Below are positions 15,099-22,500 of a DNA stretch of 28,760 nt, in pieces. Source of the DNA: a virus. Under the pieces are notes generated by a model. It was given only the letters and a program-made list of their open reading frames with translations. It was not told the DNA's origin and ran no database searches. The stretch lies in the IMG/VR virus record IMGVR_UViG_3300032214_000788, positions 1-28,760 of that record; one strand, written 5' to 3'. The translations under genes and the position numbers were made by a program. Positions within the stretch are counted from its first letter, which is position 1. Each line of letters begins with the position of its first letter.

Positions 15099-15128
15099 AA
15101 TAATAAATAATATTTATTAATAAATAAA
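15099..15128. promoter_or_regulatory. Divergent AT-rich intergenic region with TTTATTAATAAA palindrome
   Basis: The 55 bases between the divergent starts at 15090 and 15146 are nearly pure A/T and include the perfect palindrome TTTATTAATAAA and copies of ATATTTATT/AATAAATA on both strands. No TTTG/TAnnTTTG promoter is present, so I suggest a divergent phage-type promoter region. The evidence is pattern only. Confidence 0.35.
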
Positions 15129-15145
15129 CTAAAAAACTATTGAGA

Positions 15146-15745
15146 ATGGGTTACACAAGAGAACAGGTTGAGGCTGCCGTTAAAGCCAAAGGTTACGTCT
15201 ACTTTGAGGACACAAATAATAAAGGTTATGATGTTAACATCATTGGCATTAGAAACTCCGCAACAGGACAAAAAGTTACGAATGCGTTTGATGATTTATT
15301 AACTATTTCATACAAAGATGAAACGGGAGCTTGGAAATATCATGAATGGCCAGCAACCACAGATCCAGGTAAAAAAGGAGTATTAGAATACCACAACGCA
15401 GCAGGTGTTGCTAGATTGGTTGAAGGACAATACAGAGGATCACATGGAATTGGTTTACATCAAGGTAAATATGAAGCTTTAAAACAAGCAAAAAACGTTA
15501 AAGTTTATAGAGATGCTAATAAAGATTTGAATTACGATGAGAACAAAATCGCTGAAGGTGTTTTTGGTATCAACATCCACAAAGCAGGTGCAGATTCAAC
15601 TTATGTTGAGAATTGGTCTGAAGGATGTCAGGTATTTAAAAAGTCAGCGGATTTTGATTCGTTCATGGCAATATGTAGAAAGTCTCGTGACAAACACGGA
15701 AACTCTTTTACTTACACATTAATTGAGTCTGTGGACATTAAATAA
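15146..15745 (+). CDS. L,D-transpeptidase-like (YkuD-type) cell-wall enzyme
   Basis: 199 residues from the ATG at 15146 (a TTG two codons upstream is less likely). The C-terminal half has GINIHKAG (142-149) followed by YVENWSEGCQVF (153-164), matching the H..(S/T)xGC catalytic signature of YkuD-like enzymes, with His 145 and Cys 161 as the likely pair. These enzymes act on peptidoglycan stem peptides through a Cys acyl-enzyme. Similar proteins in Bacteroidota phages are annotated as lysins or L,D-peptidases. There is no signal peptide, so release would need a holin or virion delivery. It stands alone on the forward strand and ends at a strong terminator. Hydrolase versus transpeptidase activity cannot be told. 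Confidence 0.6.
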   Translation: MGYTREQVEAAVKAKGYVYFEDTNNKGYDVNIIGIRNSATGQKVTNAFDDLLTISYKDETGAWKYHEWPATTDPGKKGVLEYHNAAGVARLVEGQYRGSHGIGLHQGKYEALKQAKNVKVYRDANKDLNYDENKIAEGVFGINIHKAGADSTYVENWSEGCQVFKKSADFDSFMAICRKSRDKHGNSFTYTLIESVDIK

Positions 15746-15747
15746 TG

Positions 15748-15775
15748 AAAAAGGGAAGTGAAAACTTCCCTTTTT
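15748..15775. terminator. Bidirectional intrinsic terminator
   Basis: Stem AAAAAGGGAAGT (15748-15759), GAAA tetraloop, stem ACTTCCCTTTTT (15764-15775), 12 bp and perfect, with A-rich and T-rich flanks. It sits between the convergent stops at 15745 (forward) and 15776 (reverse). Confidence 0.9.
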
Positions 15776-16096
15776 TTATATCTCTTCGTTGTTATTCACA
15801 ACTTTTATTTTACCGTCTTCAACTTCAACGGTAATAAAACTTTCGTCTTCCCCAAAAGAGTTAATAGTATTTTCATCCAAATTAATCTCATTTGGTTTCA
15901 TAACTATTTTATGTCTTTTAGTCATACTTAACTTAGGGTCTTGTATAAGTTTAATTTGTTCCTCATTTTGACATTCAACCAAAGTTGGGAATCTATTATT
16001 AACAGTAACTATTGCACTATCACCTATAACAACATTCTCGTCTATAGTCAGGTATGGTTCTTCTTTAACCATAAAAAGTTTAAATGTTTGTTTCAT
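15776..16096 (-). CDS. Hypothetical protein, 106 aa
   Basis: Begins MKQTFKLFMVKEEPYLTI. Predominantly beta strands: GDSAIVTVNNRFPTLVECQN, then KLSMTKRHKIVMKPNEI, then ESFITVEVEDGKIKVV. This strand-rich pattern recurs in small proteins of large Bacteroidota phages, but I cannot name a family. The start lies within the 3' end of the preceding gene (17-base overlap). It is the last gene of the four-gene operon led by the HAD phosphatase. Confidence 0.68.
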   Translation of the reverse strand: MKQTFKLFMVKEEPYLTIDENVVIGDSAIVTVNNRFPTLVECQNEEQIKLIQDPKLSMTKRHKIVMKPNEINLDENTINSFGEDESFITVEVEDGKIKVVNNNEEI

Positions 16097-16397
16097 CTTT
16101 TTTGTTGTACACTAAGGTGTATCCATAATTACCACACTGGTCACATTTATCATAATCTTTCGATTCGTCCTCATTCATTTCATATTCGTTAGACCTACTA
16201 GCGATTATTTCAGCAATAGCCACCCAATCCATCATATCCAAACTATCTTTTATTTCATCTAATTTTAAAATGAGTGATGTTTGTAAACCACTTATTTTTT
16301 CAGGGCTTCTATTATCAAATTCGTGGGTGAATAAAGACTCATCGTTTATTAACACGTCGTGACCAAAACACCCCTCATTGATTTCTATTTTTTTCAT
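16080..16397 (-). CDS. Hypothetical protein with C-terminal CxxC motif, 105 aa
   Basis: Begins MKKIEINEGCFGHDVLINDES. The central helix (LILKLDEIKDSLDMMDW then VAIAEIIASRSNEYEMNED) is followed by DYDKCDQCGNYGYTLVYN, a single CxxC knuckle near residues 86-89. With only one knuckle, plus Cys 10 and His 13 near the N-terminus, metal binding is possible but not certain. The start overlaps the upstream stop (ATGA). Function unknown. Confidence 0.68.
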   Translation of the reverse strand: MKKIEINEGCFGHDVLINDESLFTHEFDNRSPEKISGLQTSLILKLDEIKDSLDMMDWVAIAEIIASRSNEYEMNEDESKDYDKCDQCGNYGYTLVYNKKDETNI

Positions 16398-16705
16398 AAT
16401 CCAAATTTATACACTCGATTTATATCTTCGATATACTCTTTAAGATTAAGTATAGATTTTTCAAAATCAACTCTTGGTGTCTCTCCAAATCTTACGGATT
16501 CCTCCTCATCACTTATTAACTGACGACAACTACTATGAATTTCTTTCACAATATTAAGTAACACCTCTTCTTTATCGTATTGTTTGTTTATTTCCACATC
16601 CATAACATCACCTTCCAATTCTCTACAATACTCTATTAATTCCATTACTTCTGGAGTATCCATTAGATGTTTATTATTTTTGAATATCTGATTTATGTTC
16701 TTCAT
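16394..16705 (-). CDS. Hypothetical helical protein, 103 aa
   Basis: Begins MKNINQIFKNNKHLMDTPEV; ATG at 16705, which overlaps the HAD gene by 32 bases. An internal ATG at 16663 (MDTPEVMELIEYC) would avoid the overlap. I keep the longer form because the N-terminal part (IFKNNKHL) flows naturally into the DTPEVxELIEYCRELE segment. The protein is all helical and acidic, with a possible coiled coil (LLNIVKEIHSSCRQLI and ILNLKEYIEDINRVY). No known domain. Confidence 0.65.
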   Translation of the reverse strand: MKNINQIFKNNKHLMDTPEVMELIEYCRELEGDVMDVEINKQYDKEEVLLNIVKEIHSSCRQLISDEEESVRFGETPRVDFEKSILNLKEYIEDINRVYKFGL

Positions 16706-17282
16706 CTGTTAAATATTTTATAACCTTTTCTTTAACTCCGCATTGTTTGATTCCTTCAGAACTTTTTGGGGTCAAAACAAAATTATCTATCGCCCAACCA
16801 TCTTTCCAAGGTTCACCATTCTTACCCATATTTAAATCATCAACTGAAACCCAATGGGTAACCTCAGGATGGTCGTGTAAGTATTGTTTAATCTCAATAG
16901 TTCGTGTTTGTTCTAACTCCCATCGTGGTGACCAAATAAATAAATTACTATGAGCAGTACAATTCTGAATGTTCGGAGTCAACGCAATAGGTCGTTTGAT
17001 GATACCCTGACTTTCGTAGTAATCTCCAAGTTCTTCAAGTGTTGCATGTAATTTCCAATCAGAACTTACAACGATATCACAACCTGTCTCTTCGATGATC
17101 TCATTCAATACCTTAACCGCTTTTTTATCAAAATCATCAAAACGATATTCAACAGGAGCCTCCTTTATGTTTGAAGAAGATTCAGGATTCGCTGATCGGT
17201 ATTTTGCCCATTTCTTTGTTCGTCCACCCCAATTATTTGAGAGGCAAATTACACCGTCGTTATCAAGAAAAAGTATTTTCAT
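16674..17282 (-). CDS. HAD-superfamily phosphatase (RNA-repair type)
   Basis: 202 residues with the HAD motifs in order: FLDNDGVI (Asp 7 nucleophile, Asp 9 acid/base), motif II in DIVVSSDWK (Ser 73/74, Lys 77) and the acidic pair in HWVSVDDLNM (Asp 148, Asp 149). The FLDxDGV, SSDWK and Trp-rich cap (NWGGRTKKWAKY, FIWSPRWELEQ) point to the 'HAD domain in Swiss Army Knife RNA repair proteins' group. Such enzymes remove terminal phosphates from nucleic acids, preparing ends for ligation. The RNA ligase at 27128-28252 and the cyclic-phosphate receiver domain at 28527 fit this theme. It is first in its operon, under the promoter at 17329-17360. The exact substrate is not determined. Confidence 0.75.
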   Translation of the reverse strand: MKILFLDNDGVICLSNNWGGRTKKWAKYRSANPESSSNIKEAPVEYRFDDFDKKAVKVLNEIIEETGCDIVVSSDWKLHATLEELGDYYESQGIIKRPIALTPNIQNCTAHSNLFIWSPRWELEQTRTIEIKQYLHDHPEVTHWVSVDDLNMGKNGEPWKDGWAIDNFVLTPKSSEGIKQCGVKEKVIKYLTDEEHKSDIQK

Positions 17283-17328
17283 TTAAATATTTTTTTGCGT
17301 TTACCAACAACACCAATTATCAGTACCA

Positions 17329-17360
17329 CAAATGTATAAAAAAAGCCAACCATAATCAAA
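17329..17360 (-). promoter_or_regulatory. Bacteroidota-type promoter for the HAD operon
   Basis: Minus strand: TTTG (17360-17357), 20 bases, TACATTTG (17336-17329). Full consensus in both boxes with the same 20-base spacing as the promoters at 6753 and 11551. The expected transcript start is near 17322, about 40 bases before the ATG at 17282. Confidence 0.7.
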
Positions 17361-17382
17361 TAATTATATGATAAGTTTTAAA

Positions 17383-17408
17383 ATAGAAAACCCTCCTGAT
17401 TGGAGGGT
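17383..17408 (-). terminator. Intrinsic terminator after the TonB-receptor gene
   Basis: Minus strand: stem ACCCTCC (17408-17402), loop AATCA, stem GGAGGGT (17396-17390), then TTTCTATTTT. It lies six bases beyond the stop codon at 17414 and closes the receptor and T9SS pair as a transcription unit. Confidence 0.85.
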
Positions 17409-17413
17409 AATGT

Positions 17414-19975
17414 TTAAAACTTATATCTAACTGATAGTGATATCGTTTGACCGAAAGTAATCTCCTGCCACCTATTATCTTCTGTATCATATTTATGATT
17501 ACCATTAAGGTCTTGGAAGTATATAAGTTTTTGTGCTAATATATCTTTTACGTTTAATTTTAACTCAAGTTTTTTAAATGTTTTTGATAACTGAAAGTCC
17601 AATACATTTCTTCCGTTTTCCCAAACACTTGGTTCCTGTTGATTTCCAACAATATAAATTCTAGGCCCAATAACATTATATGAAAGTGTTAGATTAAAAT
17701 CTTCTTTTTTGTTCGTGTAAAATAATCCTGAATTAATAATATATGGTGATTGTCCTTGTAGTGGTCTGTTACCGCCAGCACCAATTACATTATCCATATT
17801 TACCACTGACTTAATAATCGATAAGTTACTATATATTGTGAGTTGGTCCCATAACTTATGGTTTTCAACTTTAGATAAAAACCCTAATTTAAATCTGAAT
17901 TCTAACTCACCACCAAAACTTTGTGATCCATCAATGTTTGAGAAGTATAACTCAGGTGCTCCTGATGTTCCAGTCCTATTTATAGTTTCGATAGGATTAT
18001 CAAAGTTTTTGTAAAACCCCGACAAACTTATAATCTGACCACTACCAGGATAAACCTCATATCTAATATCACAATTAGTTATCTTAGTTCTTTTTAAGTA
18101 TGGGTTACCTGATGTGATATTATCCAATATGAAGTTATAGAAGTTAAATGGTGCCAATTCTCTAAACTCAGGTCTAGACACCGTTTGACTAATACTTCCT
18201 CTTAACTTCATTTTTTTATTGAAGTTGTAAATTACATTAACTGAAGGTAATAAATCAATTACCGTGGTATCAATATTTCTATCTATGTTACTTCCAAATT
18301 CGATGTAGTTAAAGTTTTGATTGTAAGATTCTAATCTAATTCCTCCAGTAATTCTCCATTTGTTCAATTTGTAATCAACCATAGTGTAGAAAGAATTTAA
18401 GAATGAATTAGCATCATAACTATCATCTACTTTGGTTGCCTCATCTAATTTAAATCCACCCTGACCATTACTTAAAAGACCCATATTCTCAGTGGAGAAT
18501 ATTTGGTCCATAGGTAATAAAAGTAAATCACTATTGAAGGCGCTACCATTTGGTTTATACTGCGAAAATCCAAAGTTTCTTGATTGGAAGTCTTTCATTC
18601 TAAATTGATTCCATCCTCCAATTTTAATTGAATTAACATCTTTAAAAGGGATTGTTAAATCATACTTAGCACTTATAATTTTTTCATCCGATTCAGACCA
18701 AAACATATTACCAGCAGCTGTTGGTATTGTCCCGTTCTGTTGTACAACTGCAACATATTGTTCTGTTGGATCGTCCTCATTTAAAGAGTATTTTCTATAA
18801 ACTACTCTCCTTAGGTTTGGAATGTCTCTTTTAACATTACTATAACCAACACTCCAATTAAATTTATTTTCTTTTATTGTGTGAAGCCCAAGTAATTGAT
18901 TAGTTAAAAAGTTATTTTGAGTATACCAAAAATTCGTAGACTTTTCCCATTGTCTTGGATCACTATCCAACTCTCTAACACCATTTCTAACGTTAACCTT
19001 ATCTTCAGAATTTACAGAATAAATGTTCTTAAACTTTATGGTGTTGTTTTCGTTAATCTTATAAACAAAATTTAACATACCACTATTCAAAACACTCTGA
19101 GTAAAGACAGAATCATTTAGTTCCATTTTCTTAACCACACCAGTCGCTTGTTCCTCAAACTCCCTTCTAACAATATTATTATAGTTGAAGTTGTTTTGGT
19201 AGTTATACGTTAAAATGAAACTTAACGTTTGTTTCTTTTTTAATTTAATGTTTCTACTCAACGTATATTGAATAGATGGGTTAGGTAATGCAAGTCTATC
19301 TTTAGTCGACCAAGTAAAGTTCATTAATTTTGCAACCTCAGACCTTTCTTGTTTTGATAAGTTTTGAAAATCAATAGTTCCGTCAATATTAGGTAACCCT
19401 CTAGAATCAACATTATATGTTTTAAAATTCCTAAATGTGGCAATTGTATTATGCGACCCACCAATCTGTATTGTGTGGACATTTTCATTTTTAGGTTCGG
19501 AAGTGTTAATATCAATCACACCACCAGCAAACTCACCAGGTAAATCAGGGCTAGCGGTCTTCATCACCATTAGATTGTCAATCATATTTGATGGGAATAT
19601 ATCAAACGAAAAAGACCTCTTATCAGATTCCGAACTTGGTAAAGGTAGTCCGTTCAATAATGCAAAGTTATATCTATCATTAAGACCTCTCACAACCACG
19701 AACTTATTGTCAACAACACTTATACCACTTACACGTTTAAAAACATCAGAGACCTTAGAGTCTGGTGTTCTCTTAAAGGTCTCTGCGTTAATACCGTCCA
19801 CAGATGTAATACTATTTCTTTGTAGTTTTACAAGTTCTGTTGTTGATTCTTTATTAATTTTAAAGGTAACCGTAACTCCCTCAACATTTCTAACTGAGTC
19901 TTTTTTAAATGTCTCAGATGGTTGAGCTAATAATTGTATTGGTAGTACCAATAATAACGTCAATAAAAATTTCAT
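17414..19975 (-). CDS. TonB-dependent outer-membrane receptor
   Basis: 853 residues. A signal peptide (MKFLLTLLLVLPIQLLAQ, cleavage near residue 18) precedes EGVTVTFK, a possible TonB box, and a plug domain with SDVFKRVSGISV, VVRGLNDRYNFALLNG (about 93-108) and DLPGEFAGGVIDINT (about 143-157). A long beta-barrel follows and ends in the aromatic LSVRYKF, the usual barrel-assembly signal. The N-terminal carboxypeptidase-like domain common in Bacteroidota members is absent. These receptors import large nutrients or metal complexes with energy from TonB/ExbBD. TonB itself must come from the host. It follows the T9SS protein gene by five bases, so the two form one unit. Such a receptor is unusual in a phage context. 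Family assignment is firm; the substrate is unknown. Confidence 0.92.
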   Translation of the reverse strand: MKFLLTLLLVLPIQLLAQPSETFKKDSVRNVEGVTVTFKINKESTTELVKLQRNSITSVDGINAETFKRTPDSKVSDVFKRVSGISVVDNKFVVVRGLNDRYNFALLNGLPLPSSESDKRSFSFDIFPSNMIDNLMVMKTASPDLPGEFAGGVIDINTSEPKNENVHTIQIGGSHNTIATFRNFKTYNVDSRGLPNIDGTIDFQNLSKQERSEVAKLMNFTWSTKDRLALPNPSIQYTLSRNIKLKKKQTLSFILTYNYQNNFNYNNIVRREFEEQATGVVKKMELNDSVFTQSVLNSGMLNFVYKINENNTIKFKNIYSVNSEDKVNVRNGVRELDSDPRQWEKSTNFWYTQNNFLTNQLLGLHTIKENKFNWSVGYSNVKRDIPNLRRVVYRKYSLNEDDPTEQYVAVVQQNGTIPTAAGNMFWSESDEKIISAKYDLTIPFKDVNSIKIGGWNQFRMKDFQSRNFGFSQYKPNGSAFNSDLLLLPMDQIFSTENMGLLSNGQGGFKLDEATKVDDSYDANSFLNSFYTMVDYKLNKWRITGGIRLESYNQNFNYIEFGSNIDRNIDTTVIDLLPSVNVIYNFNKKMKLRGSISQTVSRPEFRELAPFNFYNFILDNITSGNPYLKRTKITNCDIRYEVYPGSGQIISLSGFYKNFDNPIETINRTGTSGAPELYFSNIDGSQSFGGELEFRFKLGFLSKVENHKLWDQLTIYSNLSIIKSVVNMDNVIGAGGNRPLQGQSPYIINSGLFYTNKKEDFNLTLSYNVIGPRIYIVGNQQEPSVWENGRNVLDFQLSKTFKKLELKLNVKDILAQKLIYFQDLNGNHKYDTEDNRWQEITFGQTISLSVRYKF

Positions 19976-19980
19976 TCCTA

Positions 19981-21543
19981 TTATTTTTTAACTATTACTT
20001 TTTCAGTATGACCATCAGCATTAATGATATAAATACCATTTTCCAAATCTGATAAGTCTGTATTGTTTTGTTTTACGACTTTACCTAATGAATTGTAGAT
20101 TACAAAATTTAAAGATTTTTTATCAGAATCAATACTAATTAAACCTTCTGTTGGGTTAGGGAATACTTTAAACGACGTTTTGATTGTTTCAGTAATACCA
20201 TTAGTTAAATCACCAAATTTAGAATTTGTAAAGTCAGCACCTGTTGCAACAACTGATGTACTATCTAATCTACAATCAGGTGTTACTCCGTTAGATACAA
20301 AAATATTAACCCAATTGATTTGATTAATTGTTGTTAACGAATCGTTACCATTATTTGTAAAATATGTATTTAAAAACCCTGGTGTTGTAACCAAGCAATT
20401 TGTTGGTATTTCACAAAGTACGTTATTATTGAAAGATAGTGTATCACCTAATACATTATCCTCAACTGATGTACCTTCTAATGATAAACCTTTTTCCCAT
20501 CCAACAACAAGAGTGTTGAATACTGAAACTGCAGAGTTTCTTCTTATTCTAAATGCTTTCTCAAATTTCTCACCTGTAGGTAAGATAACACTACCGTCAC
20601 CTTTAGCCCCAACAAGTGTGAAGTTAGAAAAAATAGGTGCAGTTTGTGGTAAAGCCACACTACCTTGTGCGTCATTGTCAGATTCGAAACAATTTGAGTC
20701 GCCCGCGGCGTCTGACAAATTTTCATTTCGAATTGATAACCCAAACTGAACATTACCTCTATAACCAAAGTCAGTATCAAAATCATCATCGGTTGTTGAA
20801 TATGATATTAAATGTTTACAGTTAACCGTTCCTCCAAACCACTCGAAAGAATCATCCCCAGAAAAACTAACTTGGATGTAATCCACTTGTGTTCCTGATC
20901 CAACCGAACCAAAAGTGATACCATTAATTTCTTTATTAGGTGATAAAGGAATTCCACCAAATTCGATTCTCACATATTTTAATGAACCTGAATTATCCGT
21001 ATCATTACTTCCACCAAATTCAGTATCAGGTGTTGGTACAATACCTTCAATATTTGCAACACCACCAGGTTGGTTATTAACTCCGTTACCTAAAATAACG
21101 ACTCCACCCCAATCACCTTCAGAACGATTTCCAACTGAATTATTTGAAGTAAATACGATTGGTAATTGTTGTGTCCCTTCAGCAATCAATTTACATCCTC
21201 TCGTAACGATTAAAGTTCCCTGTGTTGAATAGTCACCTCTAATTATCGTTCCTGGTTGGATAGTAAGTGTTGCTCCGTTTTTTACATATATCTTATTCTG
21301 CAATAAGACTACACCAGACAAAGTTGTGTTTGTTGTGATATCAGAACTTATTGTTGTTTGTGTTGATGGGTAATTTGTATTCTCGGGATCAAAGTTAGAC
21401 CACCCATAAGTCCAATCTGTTTGTGGTGTGTTATCAGTTACAGGAAAAGCCCCTTTATAGTCAGTAACTGTCCAAAACTGACTTTGTGCGCTTGTTAAGA
21501 AAACAAACATTAACATTACGATACTTGCGTAAATCTTTTTCAT
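19981..21543 (-). CDS. Secreted repeat/beta-helix-like protein with T9SS type A sorting domain
   Basis: 520 residues. A signal peptide (MKKIYASIVMLMFVFLTSAQ) leads to a Gly/Asn/Thr-rich body whose turns (NGATLTIQPGTIIRGD, GTLIVTRGCKLIAEGTQ, GDWGGVVILGNG) are typical of a right-handed beta-helix surface protein. Residues about 455-520 (FKVFPNPTEGLISID, then VIYNSLGKVVKQ, then LENGIYIINADG and EKVIVKK) match the C-terminal sorting domain recognised by the type IX secretion system, found only in Bacteroidota. The protein should be exported, cross the outer membrane through the host T9SS and be released or anchored. Adjacent receptor and T9SS protein pairs occur in flavobacterial chromosomes. It is co-transcribed with the TonB receptor. 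Confidence 0.88.
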   Translation of the reverse strand: MKKIYASIVMLMFVFLTSAQSQFWTVTDYKGAFPVTDNTPQTDWTYGWSNFDPENTNYPSTQTTISSDITTNTTLSGVVLLQNKIYVKNGATLTIQPGTIIRGDYSTQGTLIVTRGCKLIAEGTQQLPIVFTSNNSVGNRSEGDWGGVVILGNGVNNQPGGVANIEGIVPTPDTEFGGSNDTDNSGSLKYVRIEFGGIPLSPNKEINGITFGSVGSGTQVDYIQVSFSGDDSFEWFGGTVNCKHLISYSTTDDDFDTDFGYRGNVQFGLSIRNENLSDAAGDSNCFESDNDAQGSVALPQTAPIFSNFTLVGAKGDGSVILPTGEKFEKAFRIRRNSAVSVFNTLVVGWEKGLSLEGTSVEDNVLGDTLSFNNNVLCEIPTNCLVTTPGFLNTYFTNNGNDSLTTINQINWVNIFVSNGVTPDCRLDSTSVVATGADFTNSKFGDLTNGITETIKTSFKVFPNPTEGLISIDSDKKSLNFVIYNSLGKVVKQNNTDLSDLENGIYIINADGHTEKVIVKK

Positions 21544-21588
21544 ACTCTATTTTTATAATTTTATTACACCAATAGATAGTCCAACAAA

Positions 21589-21630
21589 TAGGTTAAATCA
21601 ACTTGGTCGTTATGATTTAGCGATAACCTA
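21589..21630 (-). other. Inverted repeat upstream of the T9SS gene
   Basis: TAGGTTA-AATCA (21589-21600) pairs with TGATTT and TAACCTA (21613-21630) with a six-base bulge and a 12-base loop. It lies about 46 bases before the ATG at 21543 and could be a 5' UTR stem-loop or a regulator-binding site. No TTTG/TAnnTTTG promoter was seen in this gap. A further perfect repeat, TAACT-AAA-AGTTA, lies just upstream. Confidence 0.4.
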
Positions 21631-21661
21631 ATACTCTTAACTTTTAGTTAGCACAAAAAAT

Positions 21662-21682
21662 ACCCCACCTTTTGAGTGGGGT
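21662..21682 (-). terminator. Intrinsic terminator after the zinc-finger protein gene
   Basis: Minus strand: stem ACCCCAC (21682-21676), loop TCAAAAG, stem GTGGGGT (21668-21662), then ATTTTTTG. It follows the stop codon at 21688 by a few bases and isolates the receptor/T9SS pair from upstream transcription. Confidence 0.85.
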
Positions 21683-21687
21683 TATTT

Positions 21688-22416
21688 TTAAATCATCTGT
21701 AAAAGAAGGTCACCGTTTCCTTCCCATTTTTTGATTTGTCGTTTTGGAACCCAAAATTCCATCTCACCGATTTCCTCAACTCGTTTAAGGTATTCGTTAC
21801 GGAAACGTTCAACCTCAGAACTATCTTTGATGTATTCAACCTTCATGTGTTTAGCACATGTTTTACCCATTTTAGTTAACATTGAGAATTCGTCTGTCAA
21901 CTCACGTCCGCAACATACACAGATGTTACCACGTTTAACTGTCATCTTACCAACAAACTTAACTGCTTTAGGTGAAACAGCAATAACTTTAGTGATATCC
22001 AAAAGAGTTGGGTTGAATTGTAAATCATACTCCTCTTTCATTTTTTGTCCGATAGCTCGTCCGACAATAATTGTATCACCTTCAACAGGAATATTTGTTT
22101 TAACTGTTGCGTTTTTAGCATCCTCTTTTTGAATTTGGGTGATTGCTGCAGATACTTGTTTGTCTGTTAATTTACCATATTTACCAAGTTTAGATTGTAT
22201 TTCTTTAACAAAAGAGTTGTTACCCTCGTACGCTTGGATTTTTTTCATATCATCAGTCAATTCAACTTGTTTCGCTTCCGTAGGTGCCGATAAAATCTTA
22301 TTTACCGCCTCAGCTTGTTTTACGGTTAGAGAACCGTATTTTTTAAGACTATCCTTCATTTTAAGGACAAAAGAGTTAGTACCTTGGTAGTTTTGAACTT
22401 GTGAATTTGTAGACAT
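21688..22416 (-). CDS. Protein with two tandem helical repeats and a C-terminal zinc-finger-like domain
   Basis: 242 residues. Two repeats 53 residues apart: QNYQGTNSFVLKMKDSLKKYG at about 8-28 continuing to AVNKI, and QAYEGNNSFVKEIQSKLGKYG at about 61-81 continuing to ITQI; each ends in a G-x-LTxKQ helix. The C-terminal part has ICVCCGREL (165-173) and MGKTCAKHM (183-191); Cys 166/168/169, Cys 187 and His 190 may form one zinc site, like the DUF6011 type. This combination of FVxxLxxxLxKYGxLTxKQ repeats with a Cys-rich end occurs in phage-associated proteins, with no known activity. It forms its own unit with a terminator at 21662 and a candidate promoter at 22443. Confidence 0.75.
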   Translation of the reverse strand: MSTNSQVQNYQGTNSFVLKMKDSLKKYGSLTVKQAEAVNKILSAPTEAKQVELTDDMKKIQAYEGNNSFVKEIQSKLGKYGKLTDKQVSAAITQIQKEDAKNATVKTNIPVEGDTIIVGRAIGQKMKEEYDLQFNPTLLDITKVIAVSPKAVKFVGKMTVKRGNICVCCGRELTDEFSMLTKMGKTCAKHMKVEYIKDSSEVERFRNEYLKRVEEIGEMEFWVPKRQIKKWEGNGDLLLQMI

Positions 22417-22442
22417 AGAGGAGTGTTTTATTGATTACCTTA

Positions 22443-22472
22443 CAAAGTTACGATAAAAAACCAAACCGCAAA
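22443..22472 (-). promoter_or_regulatory. Possible promoter for the zinc-finger protein gene
   Basis: Minus strand: TTTG (22472-22469), 18 bases, TAACTTTG (22450-22443). Both boxes match the Bacteroidota consensus, but the spacer is one or two bases shorter than usual. Confidence 0.45.
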
Positions 22473-22500
22473 AAAAATCCCCACATTTCTGTGAGGATTT
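22467..22500 (-). terminator. Intrinsic terminator for leftward transcription from the DIP1984-like gene
   Basis: Minus strand: AAATCC-T-CACA (22500-22490 region), loop GAAA, TGTG-G-GGATTT, then a T-rich run of eight. One internal mismatch. It is about 175 bases past the stop at 22674. Confidence 0.7.

Noticed and set aside
16663-16705. Alternative downstream start for the 103-aa protein (MDTPEV)
   Set aside because: It would remove a 32-base overlap, but the longer N-terminus reads as continuous with the fold; left open rather than adopted.
20429-21232. Forward frames of about 100 residues opposite the T9SS protein gene
   Set aside because: They are antisense shadows: no promoter, Pro/Ser-rich composition that mirrors Gly/Thr codons of the real gene.
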